A DNA stretch of 64,000 bases from Sphingobacterium mizutaii. GTDB lineage: Bacteria; Bacteroidota; Bacteroidia; Sphingobacteriales; Sphingobacteriaceae. A model generated the notes under the pieces. That model was not told the origin of the DNA, made no database searches, and saw nothing but the letters and a program-made list of their open reading frames with translations. Below are positions 53,431 through 63,165 of the stretch, piece by piece. Location: NCBI RefSeq assembly GCF_900187125.1, contig NZ_LT906468.1:1736001-1800000 (forward strand), given 5' to 3'. Numbering within the stretch: position 1 is the first letter of the stretch; the number at the start of each line of letters is the position of its first letter. The translations under genes were made by a program, and so were the position numbers.

Positions 53431-54114
53431 ATGAAATTTATCATCATAGGATTAGGGAATTTTGGAGCCTCATTGGCCATGAAACTAACCGCCCAAGGGA
53501 ATGAGGTGATTGGGGTGGATTTGAGACTGGAGCGAATTACCGCATTGAAAGAAAAAATCACACATACCATTGCACTTGATGCTGCCGAACCGAGTGCTTT
53601 CCATTCTTTGCCCTTGAAAAATACCGATGTGGTCATCGTAGCCATAGGCGAGGATGAAGGCGCGAATATCATGGTCACGGCATTGTGTAAAGAAGCACAA
53701 GTGAAGCGATTGGTGAGCCGGGCAGTAAATGCTTTGCATGAAAAAGTATTGAATGCGATCGGCGTAACGGAAATTGTACATCCCGAAGAAGAGACTGCAG
53801 AGCGCTGGTCGAAGAAGCTCTGTCTATCAGGTCTGGTGGATTCCTTTGAATTAAACGCCAATTATAGCATTGTAGAGGCTATTATTCCCCAGCAATATGT
53901 CGGAAAAACCATACAGGAAATTGGCTTCAGGGAAAAATACGAAATCTTGGTGCTAACTATCCTGAAAAGTGCTGAAAGAGATACCCTATTTGGGAAAAGC
54001 AGGATCGTCACAACGATTTTGCATGGAATTCCAAAGCCTGATACCATGTTACAGGAAGGTGAAATTATTGTGATTTATGGAAGCAATAAAAACATTAAGG
54101 AATTCTTGAAATAG
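53431..54114 (+). CDS. trkA: TrkA/KtrA potassium-channel regulatory subunit
   Basis: 227 residues: RCK-N Rossmann domain (IIGLGNFGASLAMKL, GVDLRLERI) binding NAD(H) or ATP/ADP, then an RCK-C domain (about 135-227). One RCK pair only, as in KtrA/KtrC. Forms a ring on TrkH and gates uptake. Translationally close to trkH (3-bp gap), followed by a strong terminator. Confidence 0.93.
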   Translation: MKFIIIGLGNFGASLAMKLTAQGNEVIGVDLRLERITALKEKITHTIALDAAEPSAFHSLPLKNTDVVIVAIGEDEGANIMVTALCKEAQVKRLVSRAVNALHEKVLNAIGVTEIVHPEEETAERWSKKLCLSGLVDSFELNANYSIVEAIIPQQYVGKTIQEIGFREKYEILVLTILKSAERDTLFGKSRIVTTILHGIPKPDTMLQEGEIIVIYGSNKNIKEFLK

Positions 54115-54144
54115 GATAGTTTTTTGTTAAATACAGGATTTTAT

Positions 54145-54170
54145 GAGGGATGTTTTGCATCCCTCTTTTT
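54145..54170 (+). terminator. Intrinsic terminator after trkA
   Basis: GAGGGATG and CATCCCTC form a perfect 8-bp stem, loop TTTTG, then five Ts. The remaining bases to 54429 are AT-rich with no gene and should carry the hybrid-kinase promoter. Confidence 0.92.
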
Positions 54171-54429
54171 GTGGATTGAGGCTTGGCTGAAATAAGATTT
54201 TGGATTATCGGCAAAGAATATTCTAGCGTTTCAGTTCTGTTATTAAAAGCGCTAATATATTGCTATATGAAAGTTATTTATTCAGTATGATTTTAGTTTT
54301 GTTAATTTTTTTTAAAATGATAAAATAATTTTAGAACTATATGGCAATTTTATGGTTTAAATTAATAAAAAAGAAGTTATAACATAAGTAATAACTATCT
54401 TGCATTAGTTATTAATCTACCAATATTGT

Positions 54430-57400
54430 ATGAGCATGCCTATTGTCCCGGAAAATGAATCGGAGCGTTTAAATATCCTATATTCTTTTGGACTGATTGC
54501 TATTGGGAAAATGCCGGAACTCGATGTATTTGCTGAACTGGCATGTCGAATTACGAATTGCCCATCATCTATAATTGCCATTATGGAAAAGGACCAACAG
54601 CGAATACAAAGCTGTATTGGTCTTGATTTAGATACGGTAGATCGTAAGAACACGGTTTGTCAATATACCATATTGAGTGAGGAACCTTTGATGATCGAGG
54701 ATACCTTTTTGGACCCTAGGACTGCCAATAATCCACTTATCATAGCGGGACAGATCAGGTTTTATGCTGGTGTACCTCTATTGGACGAACGTGGCCATGC
54801 ATTAGGGACACTTTGTGTCATCGACTACCATCCGAAAACCTTGAACCAACAACAATTAAAGGAACTTCAGGACTTAGCTAAAGCTGCCCTATCGGTGCTT
54901 TTGGCAAAGAGAAAATTAAACCAGGCTGGTTATTTCAAAGATATCCTTTCTGTGACGCAGAACATGATCTGTGTACTGAATGAAGACTTTACGATAAAGG
55001 AAGTAAATCCAGCGTTTGCAGATCTGCTGCAGATTCCAATCTTAGCTTTCAGTGACCTTCCTTTTTTAGAGGTCTTGAAAATTAGGGATAATAAGATCGC
55101 ATCGAAAATAAAATCAGTTTCCAATTCAGATTTAGAAGTCATGGTGCAAACCCAAACTGCACTATCAGAGGAAGAATCGGTAACCATAGATTGGCATCTG
55201 AAGCATGGGCAGGAGAATAAAGAGATTTTTGCATTTGGCAGAAATATGACCAAGGAAAATTCAGAAAGGGTCAAGCTTGAGGTCTCCGAAAGACGCTTTA
55301 GGAATTTCTTTGAAAATGGGATTGGTTTGACCAGCATGCATGATATTCATGGGAATATCTTGGAAGTCAATGAGAAGGGTAGACAAGTCCTAGGTTATGA
55401 ATTGGAGGAGATTCCTAACTTAAACCTTAGGGATTTAGTACCACAAGAAAACAAATCGCTCATACAGCCTTATTTGGACAGGATCCTAAAAAACGGAGAG
55501 GACTCCGGCATGATGGTGTTGAAGAAACGGACTGGAGAGTGGATATATTGGTTATATAACAATATGCTGGAGAAAGATCAGAATGGGAAGAAGTATATTG
55601 TCAGCTCAGCATTGAACCTAACGGATAGAATTAAGTTAGAGAAGGATCTGGAGCATACCAAACAGATTCTCGAACAAACCAATACCGTAGCACAGGTAGG
55701 TGGATGGGAAGTGGATGTGAAGAAAAATGAAATCTATTGGTCCGACTCTACCCGTTTAATCCACGGGGTATCAGAAGATTTTGAGCCCAATATGGAAAAT
55801 GTGTTCTCTTTTTTCGATCCTGCTGAGCGAGAATTTATTGAGTGTAAGTTTGCTGAAGCCATGGAGACTGGGCATTCCTATGATTTCGAAATGCTGATGA
55901 GAAAAGCTAATGCTGAACAAATATGGGTCAGGATTAAAGGTATTCCGGAAATTATCGAAGGGCGCTGTGAACGCGTATTTGGGATTATACAGGATATCGA
56001 TCAGAGCAAGAAACTATATTTAGATATCGAGTTAAAAGAAGCGATGCTTCAAACCTTTGTCAAGCATGTTCCGGCTGCAGTAGCCATGTTTGATACTGAT
56101 CTTAATTATTTGGCTCTCAGCCAGCAATGGATTGAAGAATTCCATCAAGGTCAGAATTCGGAAGAGAAGAGGAATCTCTTTGAGCTCTTTCCGAATGTTC
56201 CAGAAAGTAGGAAGCAGATCTATAAGCGTGCATTGGAGGGAGTCCCATATAAAAATGTGGATGAAGTTGTTCAGGTCGAGGGAGCTGCAGAAAACCAACA
56301 CTATAATTGGGAAGTCAGACCATGGCGAATTTCTGACCAAACCATCGGGGGCATCATCATTTTCTCACAGAATATCACCGAACAGGTTGAGAACAACGAG
56401 GAATTAAGAAAGGCGAAGCAGCTTGCCGATCTAGCCAGTAAGGCTAAATCAGAATTCTTGGCTAATATGAGCCATGAAATCAGGACCCCATTAAATGGGG
56501 TTATAGGCTTTTCCGATCTTTTATTGAAGACCCCACTAAACGATTTACAAAAGCAGTATTTAAAATATGTCAATGAATCCGGCAGTAATCTACTGGCGAT
56601 CATTAATGATATCCTGGATTTTTCGAAGATCGAATCTGGCAAGCTTGAATTCTATATCGATCAATACAACCTATATGAATTAGTAAATCAGGTCATCCAT
56701 GTGATCCTTTATCAAGCCCAAAATAAAGATATTGAGCTTTTGCTGAATATAGAGCAAGGTTTGCCAACCATGATCTATATTGATGAATCTAGGGTTAAGC
56801 AGGTCCTTATTAATCTTTTGGGGAATGCGGTAAAGTTCACTGAAAAAGGGGAGATCGAATTGCGGGTTGAGGAAACTTATAAAAATGAAGAAAAGGTAGG
56901 TTTGCGTTTTACAGTTCGAGATACCGGAATTGGAATCCCAGAGGAAAAACAGCAACGGATATTTGACGCATTTATCCAAGAAGACAGTTCGGTTAGCAAA
57001 CGATTTGGTGGAACTGGATTGGGATTGACGATTTCCAATAATATCTTGAATTATATGGGTAGCAACCTGTCCTTAAGAAGTCAAGTTGGCGTAGGTTCAG
57101 AGTTCTTTTTTGAGATAGAAGTACCTTATGAAAATCCCATTGAGGCTGAACATAATTTAGCGGTTCAGACAGCTTTGATCGTGGATGATAATGCGAGCAA
57201 TAGGTTGATATTAGAGCACATGCTGGCGTATAAAGGTGTAGAGACCGAAACGGCTGAAAATGGTTTTGAAGCCTTACAGCTGCTATCTATTGGAAAGCGA
57301 TTTGATGTGATATTGATGGATTATAGAATGCCAATCTTGAATGGACTGGAAACCATTTCTAAGATCAAGGAATTGTACAAGCAAAATGTAGAGGATTTAC

Positions 57401-58332
57401 CCATCTTGATCTTGCATACGTCATCTGATGATGAAGAACATATCGGACATTTCCGTCAAGAACCAAATTCTTTTATTCTAACTAAACCCATTATTTCTGA
57501 AGATCTATACCGGATCTTGAGAAAGGATTCAGAAAGCAATAAATCACTTAATGAAGCGCAAGTTGCAGAGGGCAATGAGGAGGATAAGGTTTTCAACAAG
57601 TCCTATCAAGTCCTGCTTGCTGATGATAATCCAGTTAACATGGCCTTGAATAATCGCTTGATCGAGAATATCCTGCCTCATTGTAAGACAGAATGTGTAG
57701 AGAATGGGAAATTGGCAGTGGAATCTTGTGAAAAGAAACATTTTGATCTGATCCTAATGGATATTCAGATGCCAGTAATGGATGGGTTGGAAGCAACCAA
57801 AAGAATTCGGGAGATTAAGAAATATAAAAATGTACCCATTATCGGGATTACTGCGGGGAATGTAGTGGGCGAAAGGGAAAGATGTTTACAGGTCGGTGTC
57901 AATGATTTTCTGACCAAACCTATCAAGGTTGAGACCTTTAAGGATGTGGTTTATGGATCCCTGCTCCAGGCAGCAAACAAAAGCCTATCTAAAATAAATG
58001 AAGTAAAACATATTGATTTCGATGTGATTGAAGAAGCCACAGATTCTGATCCTGAATTTAAGCAACAGTTTTATGGATTGATCATCCAAGAACTGCAAAT
58101 GCAGGAAATGGATATCAAGCAATTGATAGCAGACCGCGATGAAAATCTATTAGGTCGAGTTTTGCATAAATTGAAAGGAACTTCGGGAAGTGCCGGATTG
58201 ACAGAATTGAACCATATGTTGGTTGAATTGGACAGTCAGTTTTCTAGAGGGATTGAGGTATGGGAGCATTTGCCCAAGGTGTTATTAGAGGTAGAGATAT
58301 TACAGAAATTATTAATTGATATAAAGGAGTGA
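54430..58332 (+). CDS. Hybrid sensor kinase: GAF-multi-PAS-HisKA-HATPase-REC-REC-Hpt
   Basis: 1300 residues, soluble. A GAF domain (about 20-160), several PAS domains (about 170-670), HisKA with NMSHEIRTPLNG, HATPase with DTGIGIPEEK and FGGTGLGLTI, receiver 1 (IVDDNASNR, VILMDYRMPILNG), receiver 2 (LADDNPVNM, LILMDIQMPVMDG) and a C-terminal Hpt (LHKLKGTSGSAGL). This supports a complete internal phosphorelay. It is followed 4 bp later by a single receiver, the probable output. Membrane segments are absent, so the signal is cytoplasmic or reaches it through a partner. Confidence 0.92.
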   Translation: MSMPIVPENESERLNILYSFGLIAIGKMPELDVFAELACRITNCPSSIIAIMEKDQQRIQSCIGLDLDTVDRKNTVCQYTILSEEPLMIEDTFLDPRTANNPLIIAGQIRFYAGVPLLDERGHALGTLCVIDYHPKTLNQQQLKELQDLAKAALSVLLAKRKLNQAGYFKDILSVTQNMICVLNEDFTIKEVNPAFADLLQIPILAFSDLPFLEVLKIRDNKIASKIKSVSNSDLEVMVQTQTALSEEESVTIDWHLKHGQENKEIFAFGRNMTKENSERVKLEVSERRFRNFFENGIGLTSMHDIHGNILEVNEKGRQVLGYELEEIPNLNLRDLVPQENKSLIQPYLDRILKNGEDSGMMVLKKRTGEWIYWLYNNMLEKDQNGKKYIVSSALNLTDRIKLEKDLEHTKQILEQTNTVAQVGGWEVDVKKNEIYWSDSTRLIHGVSEDFEPNMENVFSFFDPAEREFIECKFAEAMETGHSYDFEMLMRKANAEQIWVRIKGIPEIIEGRCERVFGIIQDIDQSKKLYLDIELKEAMLQTFVKHVPAAVAMFDTDLNYLALSQQWIEEFHQGQNSEEKRNLFELFPNVPESRKQIYKRALEGVPYKNVDEVVQVEGAAENQHYNWEVRPWRISDQTIGGIIIFSQNITEQVENNEELRKAKQLADLASKAKSEFLANMSHEIRTPLNGVIGFSDLLLKTPLNDLQKQYLKYVNESGSNLLAIINDILDFSKIESGKLEFYIDQYNLYELVNQVIHVILYQAQNKDIELLLNIEQGLPTMIYIDESRVKQVLINLLGNAVKFTEKGEIELRVEETYKNEEKVGLRFTVRDTGIGIPEEKQQRIFDAFIQEDSSVSKRFGGTGLGLTISNNILNYMGSNLSLRSQVGVGSEFFFEIEVPYENPIEAEHNLAVQTALIVDDNASNRLILEHMLAYKGVETETAENGFEALQLLSIGKRFDVILMDYRMPILNGLETISKIKELYKQNVEDLPILILHTSSDDEEHIGHFRQEPNSFILTKPIISEDLYRILRKDSESNKSLNEAQVAEGNEEDKVFNKSYQVLLADDNPVNMALNNRLIENILPHCKTECVENGKLAVESCEKKHFDLILMDIQMPVMDGLEATKRIREIKKYKNVPIIGITAGNVVGERERCLQVGVNDFLTKPIKVETFKDVVYGSLLQAANKSLSKINEVKHIDFDVIEEATDSDPEFKQQFYGLIIQELQMQEMDIKQLIADRDENLLGRVLHKLKGTSGSAGLTELNHMLVELDSQFSRGIEVWEHLPKVLLEVEILQKLLIDIKE

Positions 58333-58336
58333 AGAA

Positions 58337-58690
58337 ATGGTTGTGTTATTAGCTGAAGACGATGAATTAATCCTCAAAACTATCGAACATAAACTAAAAA
58401 AAGAGGGTTACGAAGTTATTTTGACAAGGAACGGAATGGAAGCGATCGATCTGTTGAATAAGGAAGAGATCGACCTTATTATCAGTGATATCATGATGCC
58501 TTTTGCTTCGGGTATTGAAATCCTTTCCGAACTGAAGAATTTAGAAAAGAGGATCCCTATTATCATGCTTTCCAGTATGGGACAAGAGGAGACTGTTCTG
58601 GAAGCCTTTGATTTAGGAGCATCAGACTTTATGGTCAAACCATTCAGTCCCAATGAATTGATCATTCGAGTAAATAGACTGCTGAAATAG
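58337..58690 (+). CDS. Single-domain response regulator
   Basis: 117 residues, a bare receiver: LAEDDELIL, Asp in LIISDIMMPFASG, Ser-Ser in MLSSMG and Lys in VKPFSPNELI. It lies in a tight run (4 bp before, 3 bp after) linking the hybrid kinase to the HEAT-repeat and glycosyltransferase genes, so it probably acts by protein contact on that machinery. Confidence 0.92.
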   Translation: MVVLLAEDDELILKTIEHKLKKEGYEVILTRNGMEAIDLLNKEEIDLIISDIMMPFASGIEILSELKNLEKRIPIIMLSSMGQEETVLEAFDLGASDFMVKPFSPNELIIRVNRLLK

Positions 58691-58693
58691 CCT

Positions 58694-59761
58694 ATGGAAA
58701 AAATGTTTACCCTTCATGAGTTGACATTAGGAATTCTAACCATATTGATTTTGGTTTTCCTATTTACGCTTGGCTTACTTATCTATAGTTTCCGAGCATA
58801 TAAGCTGGAAATCAATAGAAAATATTGGAAGAATATGTTGAACGAATACTTGATGCAAGTAATCGTGGAGGGGAACCATAAGGATTTATATATTGATCCT
58901 AATTTATCGGAATTGCTTAAGCATGAGAATTTCAGGCGGTTCTTCTTAGGGCAACTCATAGAAGCAGATCGTAAGTTTTCTGGAGTTTCTGCTGCTGTGC
59001 TGCAAAAAGTCTTTTATTCGTATCAGTTAGATCAAGAATCTTATAGTTTACTCAGAAGCTATAAAGGGCATTTAATTGCTCGTGGAATTCAGGCTTTGAC
59101 GATTATGAACGTTCGGGAAGCCTTACCCGAAATAGAATCAAAACTACAGCATCGAAAAATGAATGTGCAGCATGAGGTGCAATATGCTATGGTTTATTTC
59201 AATGGTTTTGAAGGTTTGTCCTTCTTAGATTCAAGTGAGGGGATTCTTTCAAATTGGCAACAGTTGCGGATTTTGAACAATATTAAATCTTTACCCAAAA
59301 ATGCCGTTGAAAAGATAAGCAAATGGTTGGGTTCCAATAATCCATCGGTTTTGCATTTTGCCTTGAAGCTGGTTCGTAAATTTCAAATTTTCGAGTTGCA
59401 TGATCAGGTGATCAGTCTCTTGGGAGATGATAATGAGCAAATAATAAAAGATGCCATAAAAACTCTTTTCAGTTTGGATTCGCAAGATACCTCCAAGCTA
59501 TTGGCGATATATTATGGCAAAATGCAAGAAGACCTACAGCTTGAAATCCTCAAGGGATTTGGGCAGACGAGGGCCTTTGATCAATTAGATTTTTTAAAAT
59601 CGAACTTAATGGAAAATCCTTCCAATCGGGTTAAGGTTTCTGCAGCTGAAGCTCTAGCGAATTTGGGAGAATTTAAATATTTAATAGACTTAAGTAATCA
59701 GTTGGCTCCTGAGGATCCTACTTTGATGGTTTTAAATCACGCTCTTCAGAAAAAATCCTAA
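58694..59761 (+). CDS. Membrane-anchored HEAT-repeat protein
   Basis: 355 residues with one N-terminal membrane helix (LGILTILILVFLFTLGLLIY, about 9-32), a helical region, then HEAT-like alpha-alpha repeats from about residue 140 to the end (VREALPEIESKLQHRKMNVQ, PSVLHFALKLVRKFQIFELH, VKVSAAEALANLGEFKYLID). This is a scaffold-type cytoplasmic solenoid. It ends 2 bp before the GT2-fusion start and is likely its regulatory partner, joining the receiver to the synthase. Confidence 0.8.
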   Translation: MEKMFTLHELTLGILTILILVFLFTLGLLIYSFRAYKLEINRKYWKNMLNEYLMQVIVEGNHKDLYIDPNLSELLKHENFRRFFLGQLIEADRKFSGVSAAVLQKVFYSYQLDQESYSLLRSYKGHLIARGIQALTIMNVREALPEIESKLQHRKMNVQHEVQYAMVYFNGFEGLSFLDSSEGILSNWQQLRILNNIKSLPKNAVEKISKWLGSNNPSVLHFALKLVRKFQIFELHDQVISLLGDDNEQIIKDAIKTLFSLDSQDTSKLLAIYYGKMQEDLQLEILKGFGQTRAFDQLDFLKSNLMENPSNRVKVSAAEALANLGEFKYLIDLSNQLAPEDPTLMVLNHALQKKS

Positions 59762-59763
59762 TT

Positions 59764-62700
59764 ATGGCGGAAATTATCTATGTAATCATAGTTTGGTTAT
59801 TCTTACTTTATTCCATTGGAATTTTCAGTGTATACACCTGGATTGCTCTATTTTCCTACGGTGCAGTTCTGCGCTATAAGCATGGAAATATCTTTACGGA
59901 TTATTCCATAATTGCTTCCAATCCGAATGCACCAAGTTTCAGTTTGATTGCTCCTGCCTATAATGAGGGGATGACCGTGGTGGAAAATGTTCGTTCATTA
60001 CTATCCATTTATTACCATAAACTGGAGATCATTATTGTCAATGATGGTTCTAAGGATGATTCTATGGACAGGCTGATTGAAGCATATCAATTAGAAAAGG
60101 TTTCCTATATAATTCCTGGAAATATACCGACCAAAGAAGTACGGCAGGTTTACAAGAGTAAGAACCCGGCATTTAAGAAATTAATAGTTGTCGATAAGGT
60201 CAATGGTGGTAAGGCAGATGCCTTAAACGTAGGGATCAATATTTCGAAGGCTGAGTATATCGTCTGTATTGATGTGGATTGTATCATTGAGCAGGATGCT
60301 ATTTTGAGGTTGGCTAAACCATTTATGGAGCAGACTGATAAGCGTTTGATAGCTTGTGGAGGTACAATCCGTCTAGCGAACAATTGTAAGATTGAGAAGG
60401 GGAAGGTCGTTGAGGTTAATTTGCCAAAGAGCTGGTTGGGTAGAAGTCAGGCATTGGAATATATCCGAGCATTTGTATTAGGGCGAATGGCCTGGTCCAG
60501 AGCCAGTGGCTTGATCTTGATATCAGGTGCATTTGGAGCCTTTGACAAGGAGATTGTGCTTGCAAGTGGAGGTTATGATCCGAAGACCGTAGGCGAGGAC
60601 ATGGAGCTTGTGGTTAGGATGCGCAGGTACATGAAAGAGCATAAATTGCCCCATCAGGTTATTACCATTCCTGATCCATTATGTTGGACTGAGGTTCCCG
60701 AGGATAAGGCTGTTTTGAAAAAACAACGGAACCGATGGATGCGTGGAACAATGGAGACGCTATGGAAACACAGGAAAATGATGTTCAACCCGCGTTATGG
60801 CAAGATGGGTATGATCAGTTTACCTTATTGGTTCTTTTTCGAGTTTCTAGGTCCATTGGTTGAATTTTCAGGTTATGTTATTTTCTGGATATTTCTTTTT
60901 ATGGGTCTTTTGAATTGGACTTTTTTCTTTGCCTTATTTGCTTTAGTCTTGTTTTCAAGTATTCTCTATTCAATTTATGCCATTTCAGTGGACTTGGTTA
61001 GTTATCAAGTCTATACGAAGCGGAAGGATTTGACCAAATTAATCCTGACGGCAGTAATTGAGCCCTTTTATTTTCATCCCATAGTCACGATGGCAGGAAT
61101 CAGAGGAATGGTCGATTATTTCAAGAAAGGCCATACTTGGGGCGAGATGAAGAGGCAAGGGTTCTCGGATCAAGTCCATGAAACCTTCAAGGAGAAGGCA
61201 ATTCGGATAGCAAAATCCATGTTCCGTGAGTTCAGTTCCGTAGCCAGTGTTTTTATGATCCTGATTTCGGTTTTCAGTATATTGGAATACTTTATTTACA
61301 GCCATAATATCCAGCAATTCAGTGGGCTGGGTTCATTCTTTGTGCTGTTGTTGAACAATGTGCTGATTGGATTTGTGATCCTTGTCCTTTTCTTTGTGAT
61401 TTATGCTATTCTAGCAATTTTTAATAGGAATCTGTCCAGGATTGCGCTTCATACATTGGCGAGTTTGATTTTAGTCTCTCAACTTGTATTGGCTTTTTAT
61501 TTTGCAGAGTCCAGAAATCTATTGGGTACTGATCTATTCTTTTATTCTGCAGATGAGTTAAAGAATATCTTGTTGGCAAGTGGGGTGTTGAATTGGTTAA
61601 ATGTGTTGATCTTAATTCTTGGTTTAGGCGTTCTGTTCCTTGTATTCTATAAATCGAGTAAGCGTTTCAAAGGTTCCGGTAAATTGGCAGCAGTATTTTT
61701 GGGATTAGCGATCCTTGCCTTTGGTTATCTAACGATTGGGGAAGAGGTGAAGAGCTCTGCGAAAAATGAATTTCTGGAAACTGCTGAAAGAAGTAAACTT
61801 GGGTTTTTTATGGAAAGCAATGCCAAGTTGTTACTGGAGGATATCGAGGAAGGATTAGGTATGGGTTCATCTACTGCTAGCTATGCTCAATTTTCTGGGG
61901 AATTCCCTTTTATGAGAGTAGACCAAAGCAAAGATTTGCTTGGACCTTTGTTCCATAAGAGTGATTCTGTGCCGAATCTGGTCATTATCATCGTGGAGGG
62001 ACTGGGAGAAGCCTACAGTAATCCAAATGGCTATATCGGAGACTTTACACCTTTCTTAAGTTCATTAAAGGATAGTTCCTTGGTTTGGGAAAATAACCTA
62101 AGTTCTTCTGGAAGGACCTTCTCTGTACTTCCAACGCTACTTGGTTCATTACCTTTTGGGAATTCAGGATTTTTGGAATTAAAGGAATATCCGGACCATT
62201 TTAACCTGATCAATATTCTTAAGCAAAACGGTTTCTCGACGGCTTTTTTCTATGGAGGAAATGCTGAATTCGACTACATGAGCAAATATCTGAATGCCAA
62301 TGGAATTGATCGATTGGTAGATGAGAAAAGCTTCCCAGAAGGTTATAAGAAACTCCCGAGCAGTAATGGTGAAAGTTGGGGCTATGAGGATCAAGCGGTG
62401 TTGGATCAATTAAGATTGGCCGATCAGGCTAAGAATAACCCACATTTCCATATTGCCCTGACTTTGTCTACCCATAATCCTTTTCTGATAAACGACGAGG
62501 CTAAGTATGCTGCCATGTTTGATCAAAGAGTGCAGAAGATTAAGTTGAACAATATCCAAAAGAACTTTGCCCTAGAAAATAGAAAGCAATTGATCTCGGT
62601 ATTGAATGTGGATGATGCTTTGAAGAATTTCTTTCAGGCCTATCAACAGCGAAGTGATTTCAAGAATACGATCTTCATCATTACTGGAGACCACAGTATG

Positions 62701-63162
62701 CCTGAGATTCCATTGCAGAGCAAGATAGATCGCTACCATGTACCATTGATTGTTTATTCGCCTTTATTAAAGACAAAGAGAAGGTTCCAAAATGTAGTCA
62801 GCCATTTTGATCTTGCCCCATCCATTCTAGCTTATTATAAACAGAATTATCAATTGAAGGTACCGCATGAGGTAACCTGGGTAGGACAGGGTTTGGATAT
62901 TGGGGCTAGCAAAAAAAGCTTGGGGATTCCAATGATGCAGAGTAAATCGCAGTTGATTGATTTTGTTTCTGCGGATCTCCATTTGAACTCTGGAGCTGTA
63001 TATAAATTAAATAAGGACCTGAGCGAAGATAGGATTGATAATAAAACCAGTGCTGAAGAGCTGAGCCAAAGGTTTGAGACCTTCAAAAAAATGAATAGGC
63101 AATTTACCTCAAAAATGAAGCTATTGCCTGACAGTGTTTTTACTTCTTATTTTAAACGATAG
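59764..63162 (+). CDS. GT2 glycosyltransferase fused to LTA-synthase-like phosphotransferase
   Basis: 1132 residues. Residues about 55-340 form a processive GT2 domain (PgaC/BcsA type): Asp94 in IVNDGSKDD, DVD at 170-172, GED at 277-279 and QRNRW at 321-325. Membrane helices flank it (about 5-35 and 350-450). More helices (about 490-660) lead to an alkaline-phosphatase-superfamily domain like LtaS (from about 735): IIIVEGLGEA with Glu745, SSGRTFSVLPTLLGSLP with nucleophile-like Thr785, LSTHNPF, and GDHSMP with Asp976/His977. It probably makes a polysaccharide and decorates it with a phospho-group such as phosphoglycerol or phosphoethanolamine. Neighbour YaiO supports surface glycan export. 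Confidence 0.88.
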   Translation: MAEIIYVIIVWLFLLYSIGIFSVYTWIALFSYGAVLRYKHGNIFTDYSIIASNPNAPSFSLIAPAYNEGMTVVENVRSLLSIYYHKLEIIIVNDGSKDDSMDRLIEAYQLEKVSYIIPGNIPTKEVRQVYKSKNPAFKKLIVVDKVNGGKADALNVGINISKAEYIVCIDVDCIIEQDAILRLAKPFMEQTDKRLIACGGTIRLANNCKIEKGKVVEVNLPKSWLGRSQALEYIRAFVLGRMAWSRASGLILISGAFGAFDKEIVLASGGYDPKTVGEDMELVVRMRRYMKEHKLPHQVITIPDPLCWTEVPEDKAVLKKQRNRWMRGTMETLWKHRKMMFNPRYGKMGMISLPYWFFFEFLGPLVEFSGYVIFWIFLFMGLLNWTFFFALFALVLFSSILYSIYAISVDLVSYQVYTKRKDLTKLILTAVIEPFYFHPIVTMAGIRGMVDYFKKGHTWGEMKRQGFSDQVHETFKEKAIRIAKSMFREFSSVASVFMILISVFSILEYFIYSHNIQQFSGLGSFFVLLLNNVLIGFVILVLFFVIYAILAIFNRNLSRIALHTLASLILVSQLVLAFYFAESRNLLGTDLFFYSADELKNILLASGVLNWLNVLILILGLGVLFLVFYKSSKRFKGSGKLAAVFLGLAILAFGYLTIGEEVKSSAKNEFLETAERSKLGFFMESNAKLLLEDIEEGLGMGSSTASYAQFSGEFPFMRVDQSKDLLGPLFHKSDSVPNLVIIIVEGLGEAYSNPNGYIGDFTPFLSSLKDSSLVWENNLSSSGRTFSVLPTLLGSLPFGNSGFLELKEYPDHFNLINILKQNGFSTAFFYGGNAEFDYMSKYLNANGIDRLVDEKSFPEGYKKLPSSNGESWGYEDQAVLDQLRLADQAKNNPHFHIALTLSTHNPFLINDEAKYAAMFDQRVQKIKLNNIQKNFALENRKQLISVLNVDDALKNFFQAYQQRSDFKNTIFIITGDHSMPEIPLQSKIDRYHVPLIVYSPLLKTKRRFQNVVSHFDLAPSILAYYKQNYQLKVPHEVTWVGQGLDIGASKKSLGIPMMQSKSQLIDFVSADLHLNSGAVYKLNKDLSEDRIDNKTSAEELSQRFETFKKMNRQFTSKMKLLPDSVFTSYFKR

Positions 63163-63165
63163 GTT

